NCBI RefSeq assembly: GCF_014639795.1
Contig: NZ_BMGC01000009.1
Coordinates: forward strand, 62,001-126,000
Direction of reading: 5' to 3'
Source: Gordonia jinhuaensis
GTDB taxonomy: Bacteria; Actinomycetota; Actinomycetes; Mycobacteriales; Mycobacteriaceae
Length of the DNA: 64,000 bases
The notes under the pieces are model-generated. The model made no database searches. It was given only the letters and a program-made list of their open reading frames with translations, and was not told the origin of the DNA. Numbering within the stretch: position 1 is the first letter of the stretch; each line of letters begins with the position of its first letter. Made by a program: the position numbers and the translations under genes. Shown in pieces: positions 26,875 through 35,150 of the stretch.

Positions 26875-28302
26875 ATGTTCGCGCCACGGCCCACCGACAC
26901 GCATTCGATGTCGGGCGACGGGACTGGCGAGCGACTGCTTCTCACCGCACTCACCTCCACGATGGTGCTGCTGGTTCTCGACTCGAGCATCGTCGGAGTG
27001 ATGCTGCCGAGCATCGAGCGCGACATGCACATGTCGGCGACCGAGTCGTCGTGGGTTGTCTCGGTCTATCTGCTCACCCTCGCGGTCTTTCTCCCGTTCG
27101 GCGGCGGGCTCGCCGACGCGTGGGGAGCGGTGCGGGTCTTTCGGGTCGGGATGGCCGGGTTCATCGCGGCGTCGGCGGCGGTCGCTCTGGCACCGGACGT
27201 CGAGATCGTGATCGCGGCGCGCGCGGTGGCGGGCATCTCGGGCGCGCTGTTGATGCCCGCGACGCTCAGCCTGCTGACGAGTGGCATCGCGAAGGCGCGT
27301 CGAGCCGGCGCGATGGCCGTCTACACCGGTGTCGGCCAGGGCTTCGCACTCGTGGGACCAGCCGTGGGAGGTCTGTGTGCACAATTCATCGGTTGGCGGT
27401 GGGGGTTTCTCGTCAACGTGCCGGTCGGTCTGGCGGGCATGTACCTGATCCACCTCGCCGCACCGCGGAATCTGCGCACACCGGTACAGACCTGGGACGT
27501 GCGCGGCATGGTGTTGCTGTCGGCCGGCCTGGGGATGCTGGCGACCGCACTCATCGAACTGCCCGACTGGGGTTGGCAGTCAACGGCGTTCGCAGCAACC
27601 GTGTGTGCGGGATCGATTGCCCTTGCCGCCTTCGTCGTGCTCGCGCGCCGTACGAGTGAACCGATCCTCGACATCGGTCTGTTTCGCCGGATGACGTTCG
27701 CCACCAACACCATCGTGCTGGCTGCGCTGGGCTTCGCTATGACCGTGGCATCGGTGTATGGCGCAGTCGCACTGCAGAATTCGCTGCATCTTCGACCAGC
27801 CGCCGCGGGTCTGAGCCTGTTGCCGCTGGTGATCCCGCTGCTGGTCGCCACCAAGCTGATCGGCGCTCGCTACGAGCGGTTCGGGTTACGGCGTGTGGTG
27901 GTCGGCGGCAGCGTCATCCTCGCGGTGGGACTGTGCGTGGCCGCCGCCGGATTCGCGGCCGCGTCCTTGGTCGTCGTGAGCATCGGGATGGTCTGCGCGG
28001 GAACCGGGATGGGCGCGATCCTGAGTCCGCTCAATGCGGCGACGATCGCCACCGTCCCCGATGACCGCAGCGGTCAGGCATCCGGTGTGATGACCACATG
28101 TCGCCAACTCGGCGGCGTTCTGGGTCTCGGCGTGTTCGCCGCCGTCGTCGGCACCGCACACGGCGGCGCCGCGACCGCAGTGGGTTTCGCTCTCACCGCC
28201 GGGGTGATGGTCCTTGCCGCCGTGATCGCGGCGGTCGGGCTGCCGCGGTGCGGTAGTCAACAGCATTCACCGATCCAAGGAGTTCGATGTCAGTCACTGT
28301 GA
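26875..28302 (+). CDS. MFS drug-efflux transporter (DHA2 type)
   Basis: A 475-residue membrane protein of the EmrB/QacA group, which uses the proton gradient to expel hydrophobic compounds. It shows helix 1 with VLDSSIVGVMLPSIERDM (the family's LDxTIVNVALP-like motif D1), motif A region GGGLADAWGAVRVFR, the exporter motif C region TGVGQGFALVGPAVGGLCAQ, and RWGFLVNVPVG. About 13-14 hydrophobic segments can be counted. A ribosome binding site (GGAG) precedes the ATG at 26875. Its 3' end overlaps the lipase start by 16 bases, so the two are one operon with the two-component genes that follow. The substrate is unknown. Confidence 0.85.
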   Translation: MFAPRPTDTHSMSGDGTGERLLLTALTSTMVLLVLDSSIVGVMLPSIERDMHMSATESSWVVSVYLLTLAVFLPFGGGLADAWGAVRVFRVGMAGFIAASAAVALAPDVEIVIAARAVAGISGALLMPATLSLLTSGIAKARRAGAMAVYTGVGQGFALVGPAVGGLCAQFIGWRWGFLVNVPVGLAGMYLIHLAAPRNLRTPVQTWDVRGMVLLSAGLGMLATALIELPDWGWQSTAFAATVCAGSIALAAFVVLARRTSEPILDIGLFRRMTFATNTIVLAALGFAMTVASVYGAVALQNSLHLRPAAAGLSLLPLVIPLLVATKLIGARYERFGLRRVVVGGSVILAVGLCVAAAGFAAASLVVVSIGMVCAGTGMGAILSPLNAATIATVPDDRSGQASGVMTTCRQLGGVLGLGVFAAVVGTAHGGAATAVGFALTAGVMVLAAVIAAVGLPRCGSQQHSPIQGVRCQSL

Positions 28303-29602
28303 GGTCCCGACGATCCGTCCGACGTGGTGCGCTGGTCGCGATGATGGTGGCCATCCTCGCGTGCGTGACGCCATCTGTGGCCGATGCGCAGCCGTCCTCG
28401 GCGCACACCCCGGCACGCTCGGCCGATCGGCACCGTCGGCTGATCCGTTCTACACGCCGCCCGCCGGTTTCGGCAGTACGCGCCCGGGCACCGTGCTGCG
28501 CACGCGGACGGTGACCATCGCGTTCGCCGGTGTGCCGACACCGGTTCGTGCGACCCAGGCGCTCTACCGGACGACCGATCAGCACGGCTCGCCGACCGCG
28601 ACCGTCACCACCATCCTCCGGCCGTCCGACAGCGCTCCGGTGCGTGACATCGTCAGCTATCAGATCGCCTACGACGGACTCGGTGGCGTATGCGATCCGT
28701 CGTACACGCTGCGCGGCAACGGCGTTTCACCTCTCACCACCGCAGAAGAGCTGAGCATCGGGTCGTATCTGGCAGCCGGGCACACGGTGGTGACATCGGA
28801 CTACGAGGGACCCGACCTGGCGTGGACGGTCGGCAGACAGTCCGGGTACGCAGCACTCGACGGAATCCGGGCCGCAGAGTCGGTCCTTCGCGTCTCGTCG
28901 TCCACGTCGGTCGGTTTGGTCGGTTATTCGGGCGGTTCGGTGCCCACCCAGTACGCCGCTGAACTCGCGTCTACGTATGCGCCCGAATTGCACCTCGTCG
29001 GTGCCGCGGCCGGCGGGCTCCCGGTCGAGCTCGCTCACAATCTGACCTATGTGAGTGGGACCCAGGACTGGTCGTCGGCGATACCGGCCATCGTCGTCGG
29101 CTATGAGCGCGCCTACCACCTCCCGGTGAACGATTTCCTGTCGGCTCGCGGCATGCAGACCACCTCCGAGATCCAGACTCGTTGTATTGCAGACTTTCTC
29201 GGTCAGTTCCCGGGGCTCACCGACGCCGAGATGGTGCGCGCGCCCTTCCAGTCACTCAAAGATGTGCCGTCGGTGGCCGCGGCGCTGAACGACAACATCA
29301 TGGGAGCGGCCGGAACGCCGCGTGTTCCGATGCTGCTGGGCATCGGACAGTCGGACCAGACGGGTGATGGCGTGATGATCACCGCCGATGTGCGTTCACT
29401 CGCGGCCGAGTACTGCTCGCGAGGGGTCCGGGTCGACTACATTCGCTACGCGGGACTCAGTCACGGCACTGCCTATCCGGTGTTCGAGACCGACGCCTCG
29501 CGGTTCCTGGCGGACAGGTTCGCCGGGCGGCCTACGCGGGTGGACTGCCAGGCCGCTGGGACCACAACCGATCTGGGACCGATCCCGGTACCGGCCGGCT
29601 GA
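28287..29602 (+). pseudogene. Secretory lipase (LIP family) with apparent frameshift after the signal peptide
   Basis: The ATG at 28287, preceded by AAGGAG, opens a clear signal peptide (RRGALVAMMVAILACVTPSVADA) that runs on only to 28514. The mature lipase is in the -1 frame: ADPFYTPPAGFGSTRPGTV starts near 28430 and continues to 29602. It has the nucleophile elbow GLVGYSGGSVPTQYAAE, a GIGQSDQ acid region and GLSHGTAY with the likely catalytic histidine. The frame of the mature part has no export signal of its own. A one-base loss near 28390-28430 (a CCCC run lies at 28407-28410) would explain both halves. Whether this is a genuine null allele or a sequencing error is open. It sits in the MFS-lipase-regulator-kinase operon and is a second member of the family seen at 1205. 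Confidence 0.7.
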
Positions 29603-29626
29603 CGATCGGGACGAGAAGGGGTGCCG

Positions 29627-30265
29627 ATGAACAAACTGGTGACCGTGGTGGTCATCGACGACCATCCCTTCTTCCGCGACGGTCTGTCGCGGGGGCTGGC
29701 GGCGACCGGACGGGTGTCGGTGGTCGGGGAGGCCTCCGATGGCCGTTCCGGTGTGGAGACGATCCGCGAGAACTCGCCCGATGTCGCCGTGGTGGATTAC
29801 CAGATGCCGGGGATGAGCGGAGTCGACGTCGCGCACTCGGTCAGCCGTGACGGTCTGGGCACCAAAGTGCTGTTGTTGTCGGCGATCACCGACGCACCGA
29901 TCGTGTTCGAGGCACTGCAGTCGGGTGCCTCGGGATATCTGTCGAAGGAATCGGATCGCGATGAGATCGTGCGCGCGGTCATGGCCGTGGCACGTGGTGA
30001 GACGGTGATCCCGCCCGAACTCGCCGGCGGCGTCGCCGCGCAGATCCGGGCACACACCGGATCGGATACGCCGGTCCTCAGCGAACGAGAGAGTCAAGTG
30101 CTCAACGCATTCGCACGAGGGCTGTCCATCCCCCAGGTGGCGGCCGAACTGTACATCGGGGCGTCGACGGTGAAGACGCACACGCAGCGGCTCTACGAGA
30201 AGCTCGGTGTATCCGATCGGGCGGCCGCCGTCGCCGAAGGTATGCGGCGCGGGCTGATCGACTGA
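29627..30265 (+). CDS. NarL/LuxR-type response regulator
   Basis: A 212-residue DNA-binding response regulator. The receiver domain (residues 1-120) has the acidic pair DDHPFFRD, the phospho-acceptor aspartate in VAVVDYQMPGMSG near residue 55, the switch residue in LLLSAIT and the lysine in GYLSKESD near 105. The C-terminal LuxR helix-turn-helix is LSERESQVLNAFARGLSIPQVAAELYIGASTVKTHTQRLYEKLGVSDR. The ATG at 29627 is preferred over GTG 29621 because AAGGGG is then five bases upstream. It lies 24 bases after the lipase and 5 bases before the kinase, clearly cotranscribed. It is a second candidate, besides the large LuxR-type protein, for binding the GATC palindromes. Confidence 0.9.
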   Translation: MNKLVTVVVIDDHPFFRDGLSRGLAATGRVSVVGEASDGRSGVETIRENSPDVAVVDYQMPGMSGVDVAHSVSRDGLGTKVLLLSAITDAPIVFEALQSGASGYLSKESDRDEIVRAVMAVARGETVIPPELAGGVAAQIRAHTGSDTPVLSERESQVLNAFARGLSIPQVAAELYIGASTVKTHTQRLYEKLGVSDRAAAVAEGMRRGLID

Positions 30266-30270
30266 TCGTC

Positions 30271-31617
30271 ATGGCCACGCCCCGACTCGGCCTGCGTGAG
30301 CTCGCCGACGAACAGACCATCTACCGGATCCTGCTCGATCATGCGTTGCGTGGGATCCGCATCCAGGCGATCCTGCGACTGTTGCTCGCGGTGTTCGTGG
30401 TGGCGGTGGTCGCTCTCGACCCGCCGGCGCACCATCTGGTCCTCACATGGACAATCGCGATCTGCTACCTCGTGTGGTGTGTCGCGCTGGCTGTCGTTGC
30501 GCCGCGCGGAGGGATCACCGCGGTGCGGTTCGTGTGGCTGGTGCTGTTCATCGACCTCGCCACCCTGACGGCGGTTGCGTTGGTGGCCAGTCGGTCTGAT
30601 CAGACGAGCTGGACCTCGGATGTGCTCATCGTCGGATTCGCCATCATCCCGATGATCGCCGCCACGCAGTTGCGGCCGTCGGTGTGCGTCGCGATCGTGG
30701 TGCCGACGGTCATCGTCTTCTTCCTCGCGGCGTGGGCGGCTCGATCGGCCAACGGTGAACCGTGGTCGTCGGTGGTACTGCACACCTTCGTCATCGCTGC
30801 ACTGGGCCTGGGTGCGGTGCTGCTCTCGTCGGTCCAGCGATCACGGGTGGAGACCATCGGATCGCTTGCCGCGCAACGTTCACGACTCCTCGACGAGACC
30901 AGGGAGATCGAGGACCGAGAGCGACGCGAGCTCGCCGAGACCCTCCATGACGGTGCGCTGCAGTACGTGCTCGCCGCGCGACAGGAGCTCGAGCAGTTCC
31001 GTCATGACGGCGAGGGCGCCCAACTCGACCGGGTCGCCGAGGCGCTGCGGGAGTCCTCTGCGCTGCTCCGGTCGACTCTGACGGTCTTGCATCCGGCGAT
31101 CCTCGAGCAGGCGGGATTGCCAACGGCGCTCGCCGAGTTGGTGCGTGCGCAGTCGACCCGACCCGGGCTGACGATCTCGCTCGACACCGCCGGGTGGCCG
31201 CCGAATCTGCGTACAGACGTCGACGCGTTGCTGTTTGCGACCGCCCGTGAACTCCTCACCAACGTGGTGAAACACGCTGCGGCACAGCATGTCGAGATGA
31301 CGATCGAGTATGACGGGGAAGAAGAGGGCGGGGGAGAACAGGGCGGGGGAGAACAGGGCGGGGGCACCGCCCGGCTCGTCGTCGTCGATGACGGCGTGGG
31401 TGTCGACACCCAGCAGATGGCCAGGAGTCTGGCCGAAGGGCACATCGGTCTGGCCTCACGGCGTGTGCGTATCGAAGCGTCGGGTGGCACGTTGTCCGTC
31501 GAGCCCCGACGTGGCGGGCCGCGGTCGACGGGTCAGGGCGATGCCGCACGGCCGGTGCGGGGGACCGTGGCCATCGCACAACTTCCGGTCGTCATCGACT
31601 CGTCGTCGTCGAACTGA
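30271..31617 (+). CDS. Sensor histidine kinase, HisKA_3 type
   Basis: A 448-residue membrane kinase partner of the preceding regulator. The N-terminal part has six hydrophobic helices between about residues 35 and 195, with short loops and no large external sensor, so the signal is probably membrane-borne. The dimerisation/phospho-acceptor helix is RERRELAETLHDGALQYVL with the histidine near residue 227. The ATPase domain shows ARELLTNVVKHAAAQ (N box), VVDDGVG (G1) and GHIGLASRRVRIEASGG (G2). Between the N box and G1 lies an odd insertion, EEEGGGEQGGGEQGGG, made by 15-bp tandem repeats at 31327-31364. The start is the ATG at 30271. Confidence 0.88.
   Translation: MATPRLGLRELADEQTIYRILLDHALRGIRIQAILRLLLAVFVVAVVALDPPAHHLVLTWTIAICYLVWCVALAVVAPRGGITAVRFVWLVLFIDLATLTAVALVASRSDQTSWTSDVLIVGFAIIPMIAATQLRPSVCVAIVVPTVIVFFLAAWAARSANGEPWSSVVLHTFVIAALGLGAVLLSSVQRSRVETIGSLAAQRSRLLDETREIEDRERRELAETLHDGALQYVLAARQELEQFRHDGEGAQLDRVAEALRESSALLRSTLTVLHPAILEQAGLPTALAELVRAQSTRPGLTISLDTAGWPPNLRTDVDALLFATARELLTNVVKHAAAQHVEMTIEYDGEEEGGGEQGGGEQGGGTARLVVVDDGVGVDTQQMARSLAEGHIGLASRRVRIEASGGTLSVEPRRGGPRSTGQGDAARPVRGTVAIAQLPVVIDSSSSN
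31327..31364 (+). repeat. 15-bp tandem repeats inside the kinase gene
   Basis: GGCGGGGGAGAACAG at 31327-31341 and 31342-31356 plus a partial third copy. They encode a repeated GGGEQ in the ATPase domain. Confidence 0.85.
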
Positions 31618-31625
31618 CGTGAGCA

Positions 31626-31641
31626 TCCACCGATCGGTGGA
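31626..31641. promoter_or_regulatory. Perfect 16-bp palindrome TCCACCGATCGGTGGA upstream of P2
   Basis: It ends 132 bases before the P2 ATG. The bases after it (GACCCC, then GTCATCC, then ACG) match those after the palindrome upstream of P1 at most positions, as does a later block (CGGCAAAGT then GGTGTCA here; CGGCAGAGT then GGTGTCA upstream of P1). Confidence 0.6.
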
Positions 31642-31773
31642 CCCCTCGGTCATCCGTACGTTCACCCATCAGGGCGATGTCCGGTGGCCTGTTCACACGG
31701 CAAAGTCATTGGTGTCAAACACATTCCCGGACGCGGCGGCGATCCACCCGCCCGGCGAGCACAAGGAGTCACC

Positions 31774-32253
31774 ATGAAGATCTCGAACAAGTTCACCACC
31801 CGCCGTGCCGCTACCGCAGCAGTGGGCATCGCCGTCGCAGCCGGTGCGACCGTCGCCGGTGTCGGGCTGGCCAACGCCGGCACGCTTCCGGTCACCCACC
31901 CGGGTGAGCCGACCACCGCGATGACGATCACCAACCACACCAACCGCTACGAGTGGCTGGCCGGGGCAACCAACGGCGGACAGCAGTGGGTGAACGCCCC
32001 GCAGGAGGTGCTGGCCCCCGGTGCCTCGGAAACCGTGGTCTCGGTCGCACCGAACTCGCCCTACATGACCGACTTCGTCAACTACCACGTGGGCGCCTTC
32101 GGCCCGATCGCGACCTACGAGCTCGAGAACGTGCGCGGTGATGTGAACACGGCGATGACCGGGATGAGCGGGTACGGATCGGGTGGGTACTGGATCCACG
32201 CCAACATCGACAGCTGGTACCCGAATGTGAACGTCAGCTACGACCAGTGGTGA
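31774..32253 (+). CDS. Secreted protein P2, paralogue of the 23334 gene
   Basis: A 159-residue precursor. The ATG at 31774 follows AAGGAG and opens a signal peptide (TTRRAATAAVGIAVAAGATV) cut after ANA, before the same GTLPVTHPGEPTT seen in P1. The mature part repeats the P1 pattern with substitutions concentrated in the last 30 residues (GYGSGGYWIHANIDSWYPNVN), where it is slightly longer and richer in tryptophan and tyrosine. No cysteines and no membrane anchor are present, so it is probably released or held in the envelope. Function is unknown; the shared upstream palindrome says it is coregulated with P1 and the exporter. Confidence 0.8.
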   Translation: MKISNKFTTRRAATAAVGIAVAAGATVAGVGLANAGTLPVTHPGEPTTAMTITNHTNRYEWLAGATNGGQQWVNAPQEVLAPGASETVVSVAPNSPYMTDFVNYHVGAFGPIATYELENVRGDVNTAMTGMSGYGSGGYWIHANIDSWYPNVNVSYDQW

Positions 32254-32267
32254 GCGATCAGCTCACC
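32249..32267 (+). terminator. Short hairpin at the P2 stop codon
   Basis: A 7-bp perfect stem (32249-32255 with 32261-32267) overlapping the P2 stop. A second small hairpin, GCCCGT/ACGGGC, follows near 32280. Confidence 0.4.
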
Positions 32268-32381
32268 GTGAGCCGCTGCCCGTTTGACGGGCGAGCCCGA
32301 CTGCCATCGGCGTCCTGTCATCGGTGTCGATGAGAGTGATGCCGGTGGCAGCTGGTGCCTCTGCAGCGGTTCGGCCGAGGA

Positions 32382-33542
32382 TCAGCCGGTGTAGTTGCTC
32401 ATGCGCACACCGTGTTCGGCGAGCCACGGGGTCGGGTCGATCTTGGTGATCCCGTTCTTCCACACCTCGAAGTGGCAGTGCGGGCCGGTCGACTGTCCGT
32501 CGCTGCCCACGAGACCGATCACGTCGCCGGCCTCCACGCGCTGCCCGGCGTGGACGAGGACGCCTGAGCTGAACATGTGTCCGTAGACGGTGACGGTGCC
32601 GTCGGGGGCACGCAGCAGGATCCAGTTGCCGAAGCCCGACGCCGGGCCCGCCGCGATGATCACACCGTCGGTGGCCGCGTGGATCGGCGTCCCGAGTGGG
32701 GCGGCGAAGTCCACGCCCGCGTGGAAGGTGCCCCAGCGGCCGCAGTAGCAGGAGGTGAAGTCGTACTGGCCCAGCGGGATAGGGGAATCGAAGAACGGGC
32801 GACGCGAGGCCGCATCGGCCGCCGCCTTCGCCGCAGCGATCGTGGAGCCCTCTTTGAGCTGGTCGGTGAAGTCGTGCATGTCGGCTTGGACGGGAGTCCG
32901 GACCACATCGGAGTCACCGGTGTCGACGGTCGCGGCCACCAGTTTGGTGCCGTCGATCGGAGCCGCGGTGGTCACCTTCTGCTCTTGCTGAGTGATCTGA
33001 CCCGACGCCGCTGCCACGGCCGCACCGGCGGCCACGGCGACCAGTGCGGCGCGTCCGCCACGCAACGAACTCGGCGGAGCCTGCAGGCGGTGGCGGCCCT
33101 TGCCCTTGCGGGGACGTGTGTCCGGTGCGACATAGGAGATCGGCGGGGTGTAGTCGTCTGCGCGTGCACCGCCGACCTCGAACGGGTGCTCGTGGACCCG
33201 TTCGTCGAATTCGATCTCGGCGACGACGATGTCCTGGGTGATCTCCGAGGGCGACTCACGACGCGCCGGTGCGGTTTCCCAGCCAGTGGGCGACCAGCGG
33301 CTCGACCAGTCGGCTTCGAACTCCTCGATCTCCCCGTCGAGGGTTCCCCCATCGCGGATCTCGTCATCGAGATAGGCGACTCCGGTCACCCGACTCTCGG
33401 TCATATGCGCGGCGTAGGCGACACCGGCGGTGCGACGCGACTGGGGTCGGCGGTTGTCCTCGCCGCGGGGGTCGCCGGAGTCGAGGTATCCGCTGCGATC
33501 GGAAAACGAGGGGGTGAGGAGGTCGTCGGAGTCCAGCCGCAT
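32382..33542 (-). CDS. M23 (LytM) family peptidase, membrane-anchored
   Basis: A zinc endopeptidase fold acting on peptidoglycan cross-bridges, in the position of Rv0950c. Of 386 residues, about 1-150 are acidic, disordered cytoplasm. A single membrane helix (GGRAALVAVAAGAAVAAASG) follows, then a short extracytoplasmic helix and the C-terminal LytM domain with FHAGVDFAAPLGTPIHA and GPHCHFEVWKNG, which supply the zinc ligands His/Asp and HxH. A CYC pair lies just before the domain. The start is uncertain: the frame is open to TTG 33710; I use ATG 33542 (MRLDSDDLLTPSF). It is divergent from sucC. Confidence 0.82.
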   Translation of the reverse strand: MRLDSDDLLTPSFSDRSGYLDSGDPRGEDNRRPQSRRTAGVAYAAHMTESRVTGVAYLDDEIRDGGTLDGEIEEFEADWSSRWSPTGWETAPARRESPSEITQDIVVAEIEFDERVHEHPFEVGGARADDYTPPISYVAPDTRPRKGKGRHRLQAPPSSLRGGRAALVAVAAGAAVAAASGQITQQEQKVTTAAPIDGTKLVAATVDTGDSDVVRTPVQADMHDFTDQLKEGSTIAAAKAAADAASRRPFFDSPIPLGQYDFTSCYCGRWGTFHAGVDFAAPLGTPIHAATDGVIIAAGPASGFGNWILLRAPDGTVTVYGHMFSSGVLVHAGQRVEAGDVIGLVGSDGQSTGPHCHFEVWKNGITKIDPTPWLAEHGVRMSNYTG

Positions 33543-33973
33543 GCGATAGGCATCACCGGCACGCTGACGCCGGTCGTCTCGACCCGCACCATTGGGACTC
33601 GTCGCGCTCCGGTCAACCAAGATCCTCAAACCCTTCACCTCGTGGCGGCAGGTGTTCTGCAGTGGTGGAAACCGGGTGGTCAGAGATGTGTCTGACGCCC
33701 GATTCGTCAACTGCGAACTACAGATTCACGATGTCGTAACCATCTCGTGATCTGGTGCCGCGTTGACGGTAACGAAATGATTGCGGGAGTCGCAACAGCT
33801 ATCGGGCAAAATTCCCGTATGTGACACGCGTCACATACGGGTACGGTTGTCGGCAGTGACGTGGCACACACGCTTGGCACGGTCCCGACAGGCCCGAAAT
33901 CGAGAGGTCTAATGTCTCGTTGTGGTCCGCGAATCACACAACACGCGGACAACTCAACGAAACGGTGAACTGA
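33543..33973. other. Divergent control region between the M23 peptidase and sucC
   Basis: 431 bases with no convincing gene. It contains the CRP-type palindrome at 33820-33835 and, if the peptidase starts further upstream than assumed, part of its N-terminal codons. Confidence 0.6.
33820..33835. promoter_or_regulatory. CRP/GlxR-type operator TGTGACACGCGTCACA
   Basis: A perfect match to TGTGA-N6-TCACA, inside a longer perfect inverted repeat (CCCGTATGTGAC 33814-33825 and its complement 33830-33841). Its centre is about 146 bases upstream of sucC and 285 bases upstream of the peptidase ATG. cAMP-responsive control of succinyl-CoA synthetase is the likely meaning. Confidence 0.7.
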
Positions 33974-35137
33974 ATGGATCTCTTCGAATACCAGGCGAAG
34001 GAACTGTTCGCCAAGCACGGGGTTCCCACCACTCCCGGACGCGTTACCGACACCCCCGAGGGCGCACGGGCTATCGCCGAGGAAATCGGCAAGCCGGTGA
34101 TGATCAAGGCCCAGGTCAAGGTCGGCGGTCGCGGCAAGGCCGGCGGTGTGAAGTACGCGGCTACCCCGGATGACGCACAGTCGAACGCGGAAAACATTCT
34201 CGGACTCGACATCAAGGGTCACATCGTCAAGAAGTTGCTGGTGGCCGAGGCCAGTGACATCGCGGAGGAGTACTACATCTCCTTCCTGCTCGATCGCGCC
34301 AACCGCACCTACCTGGCCATGTGCTCGGTGGAAGGCGGCATGGAGATCGAGGAGGTCGCCGCGACCAAGCCCGAGCGACTGGCCAAGGTCCCGGTCGACG
34401 CCGTCAAGGGTGTCGATGTGGCAACGGCTCGCTCGATCGCCGAGCAGGGTCACCTGCCCGCCGAGGTGCTCGACGCCGCAGCCGTGACGATCGCGAAGCT
34501 GTGGGAGGTGTTCGTCGGCGAGGACGCCACCCTGGTGGAGGTCAACCCGCTGGTCCGCACCCCCGACGACCAGATCCTCGCGCTCGACGGCAAGGTCACG
34601 CTCGACGAGAACGCGGACTTCCGTCACCCCGACCACGACGAGTTCCAGGACAAGGACGCCACCGATCCGCTGGAGCTCAAGGCCAAGGAGAACGACCTCA
34701 ACTACGTCAAGCTCGACGGTGAGGTGGGCATCATCGGTAACGGTGCCGGTCTGGTCATGAGCACCCTCGACGTGGTCGCCTACGCGGGTGAGAAGCACAA
34801 CGGCGTCAAGCCGGCGAACTTCCTCGACATCGGTGGCGGCGCCTCGGCCGAGGTGATGGCCGCCGGGCTCGACGTCATCCTGGGTGACGAGCAGGTCAAG
34901 AGCGTGTTCGTCAACGTCTTCGGCGGCATCACCGCCTGCGACGCTGTCGCCAACGGCATCGTCGGTGCGCTGAACAAGCTCGGTGACGAGGCCAACAAGC
35001 CGCTGGTCGTGCGCCTCGACGGCAACAAGGTCGAGGAAGGTCGCAAGATCCTCGCCGATGCGAACCACCCGCTGGTGACGCTCGCCGAGACCATGGACTC
35101 CGGCGCCGACAAGGCCGCCGAATTGGCGAGCAAGTAA
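33974..35137 (+). CDS. sucC: Succinyl-CoA synthetase, beta subunit
   Basis: A TCA-cycle enzyme making succinate and ATP/GTP from succinyl-CoA. The 387 residues are standard. The N-terminal ATP-grasp domain begins [19 protein letters not shown] and includes [16 protein letters not shown]; the C-terminal CoA-ligase domain shows EINPL-type [36 protein letters not shown] and VFGGITACD. It is followed by sucD with a 13-base gap and forms the alpha2beta2 (or alpha-beta) enzyme with it. Confidence 0.97.
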   Translation: MDLFEYQAKELFAKHGVPTTPGRVTDTPEGARAIAEEIGKPVMIKAQVKVGGRGKAGGVKYAATPDDAQSNAENILGLDIKGHIVKKLLVAEASDIAEEYYISFLLDRANRTYLAMCSVEGGMEIEEVAATKPERLAKVPVDAVKGVDVATARSIAEQGHLPAEVLDAAAVTIAKLWEVFVGEDATLVEVNPLVRTPDDQILALDGKVTLDENADFRHPDHDEFQDKDATDPLELKAKENDLNYVKLDGEVGIIGNGAGLVMSTLDVVAYAGEKHNGVKPANFLDIGGGASAEVMAAGLDVILGDEQVKSVFVNVFGGITACDAVANGIVGALNKLGDEANKPLVVRLDGNKVEEGRKILADANHPLVTLAETMDSGADKAAELASK

Positions 35138-35150
35138 GGGGCCACGTCAC

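Noticed and set aside
28361-28430. Independent cytoplasmic start for the 28287 lipase
   Set aside because: GTG 28361 would give a lipase without export signal, while a complete signal peptide with a ribosome binding site lies in the adjoining frame.
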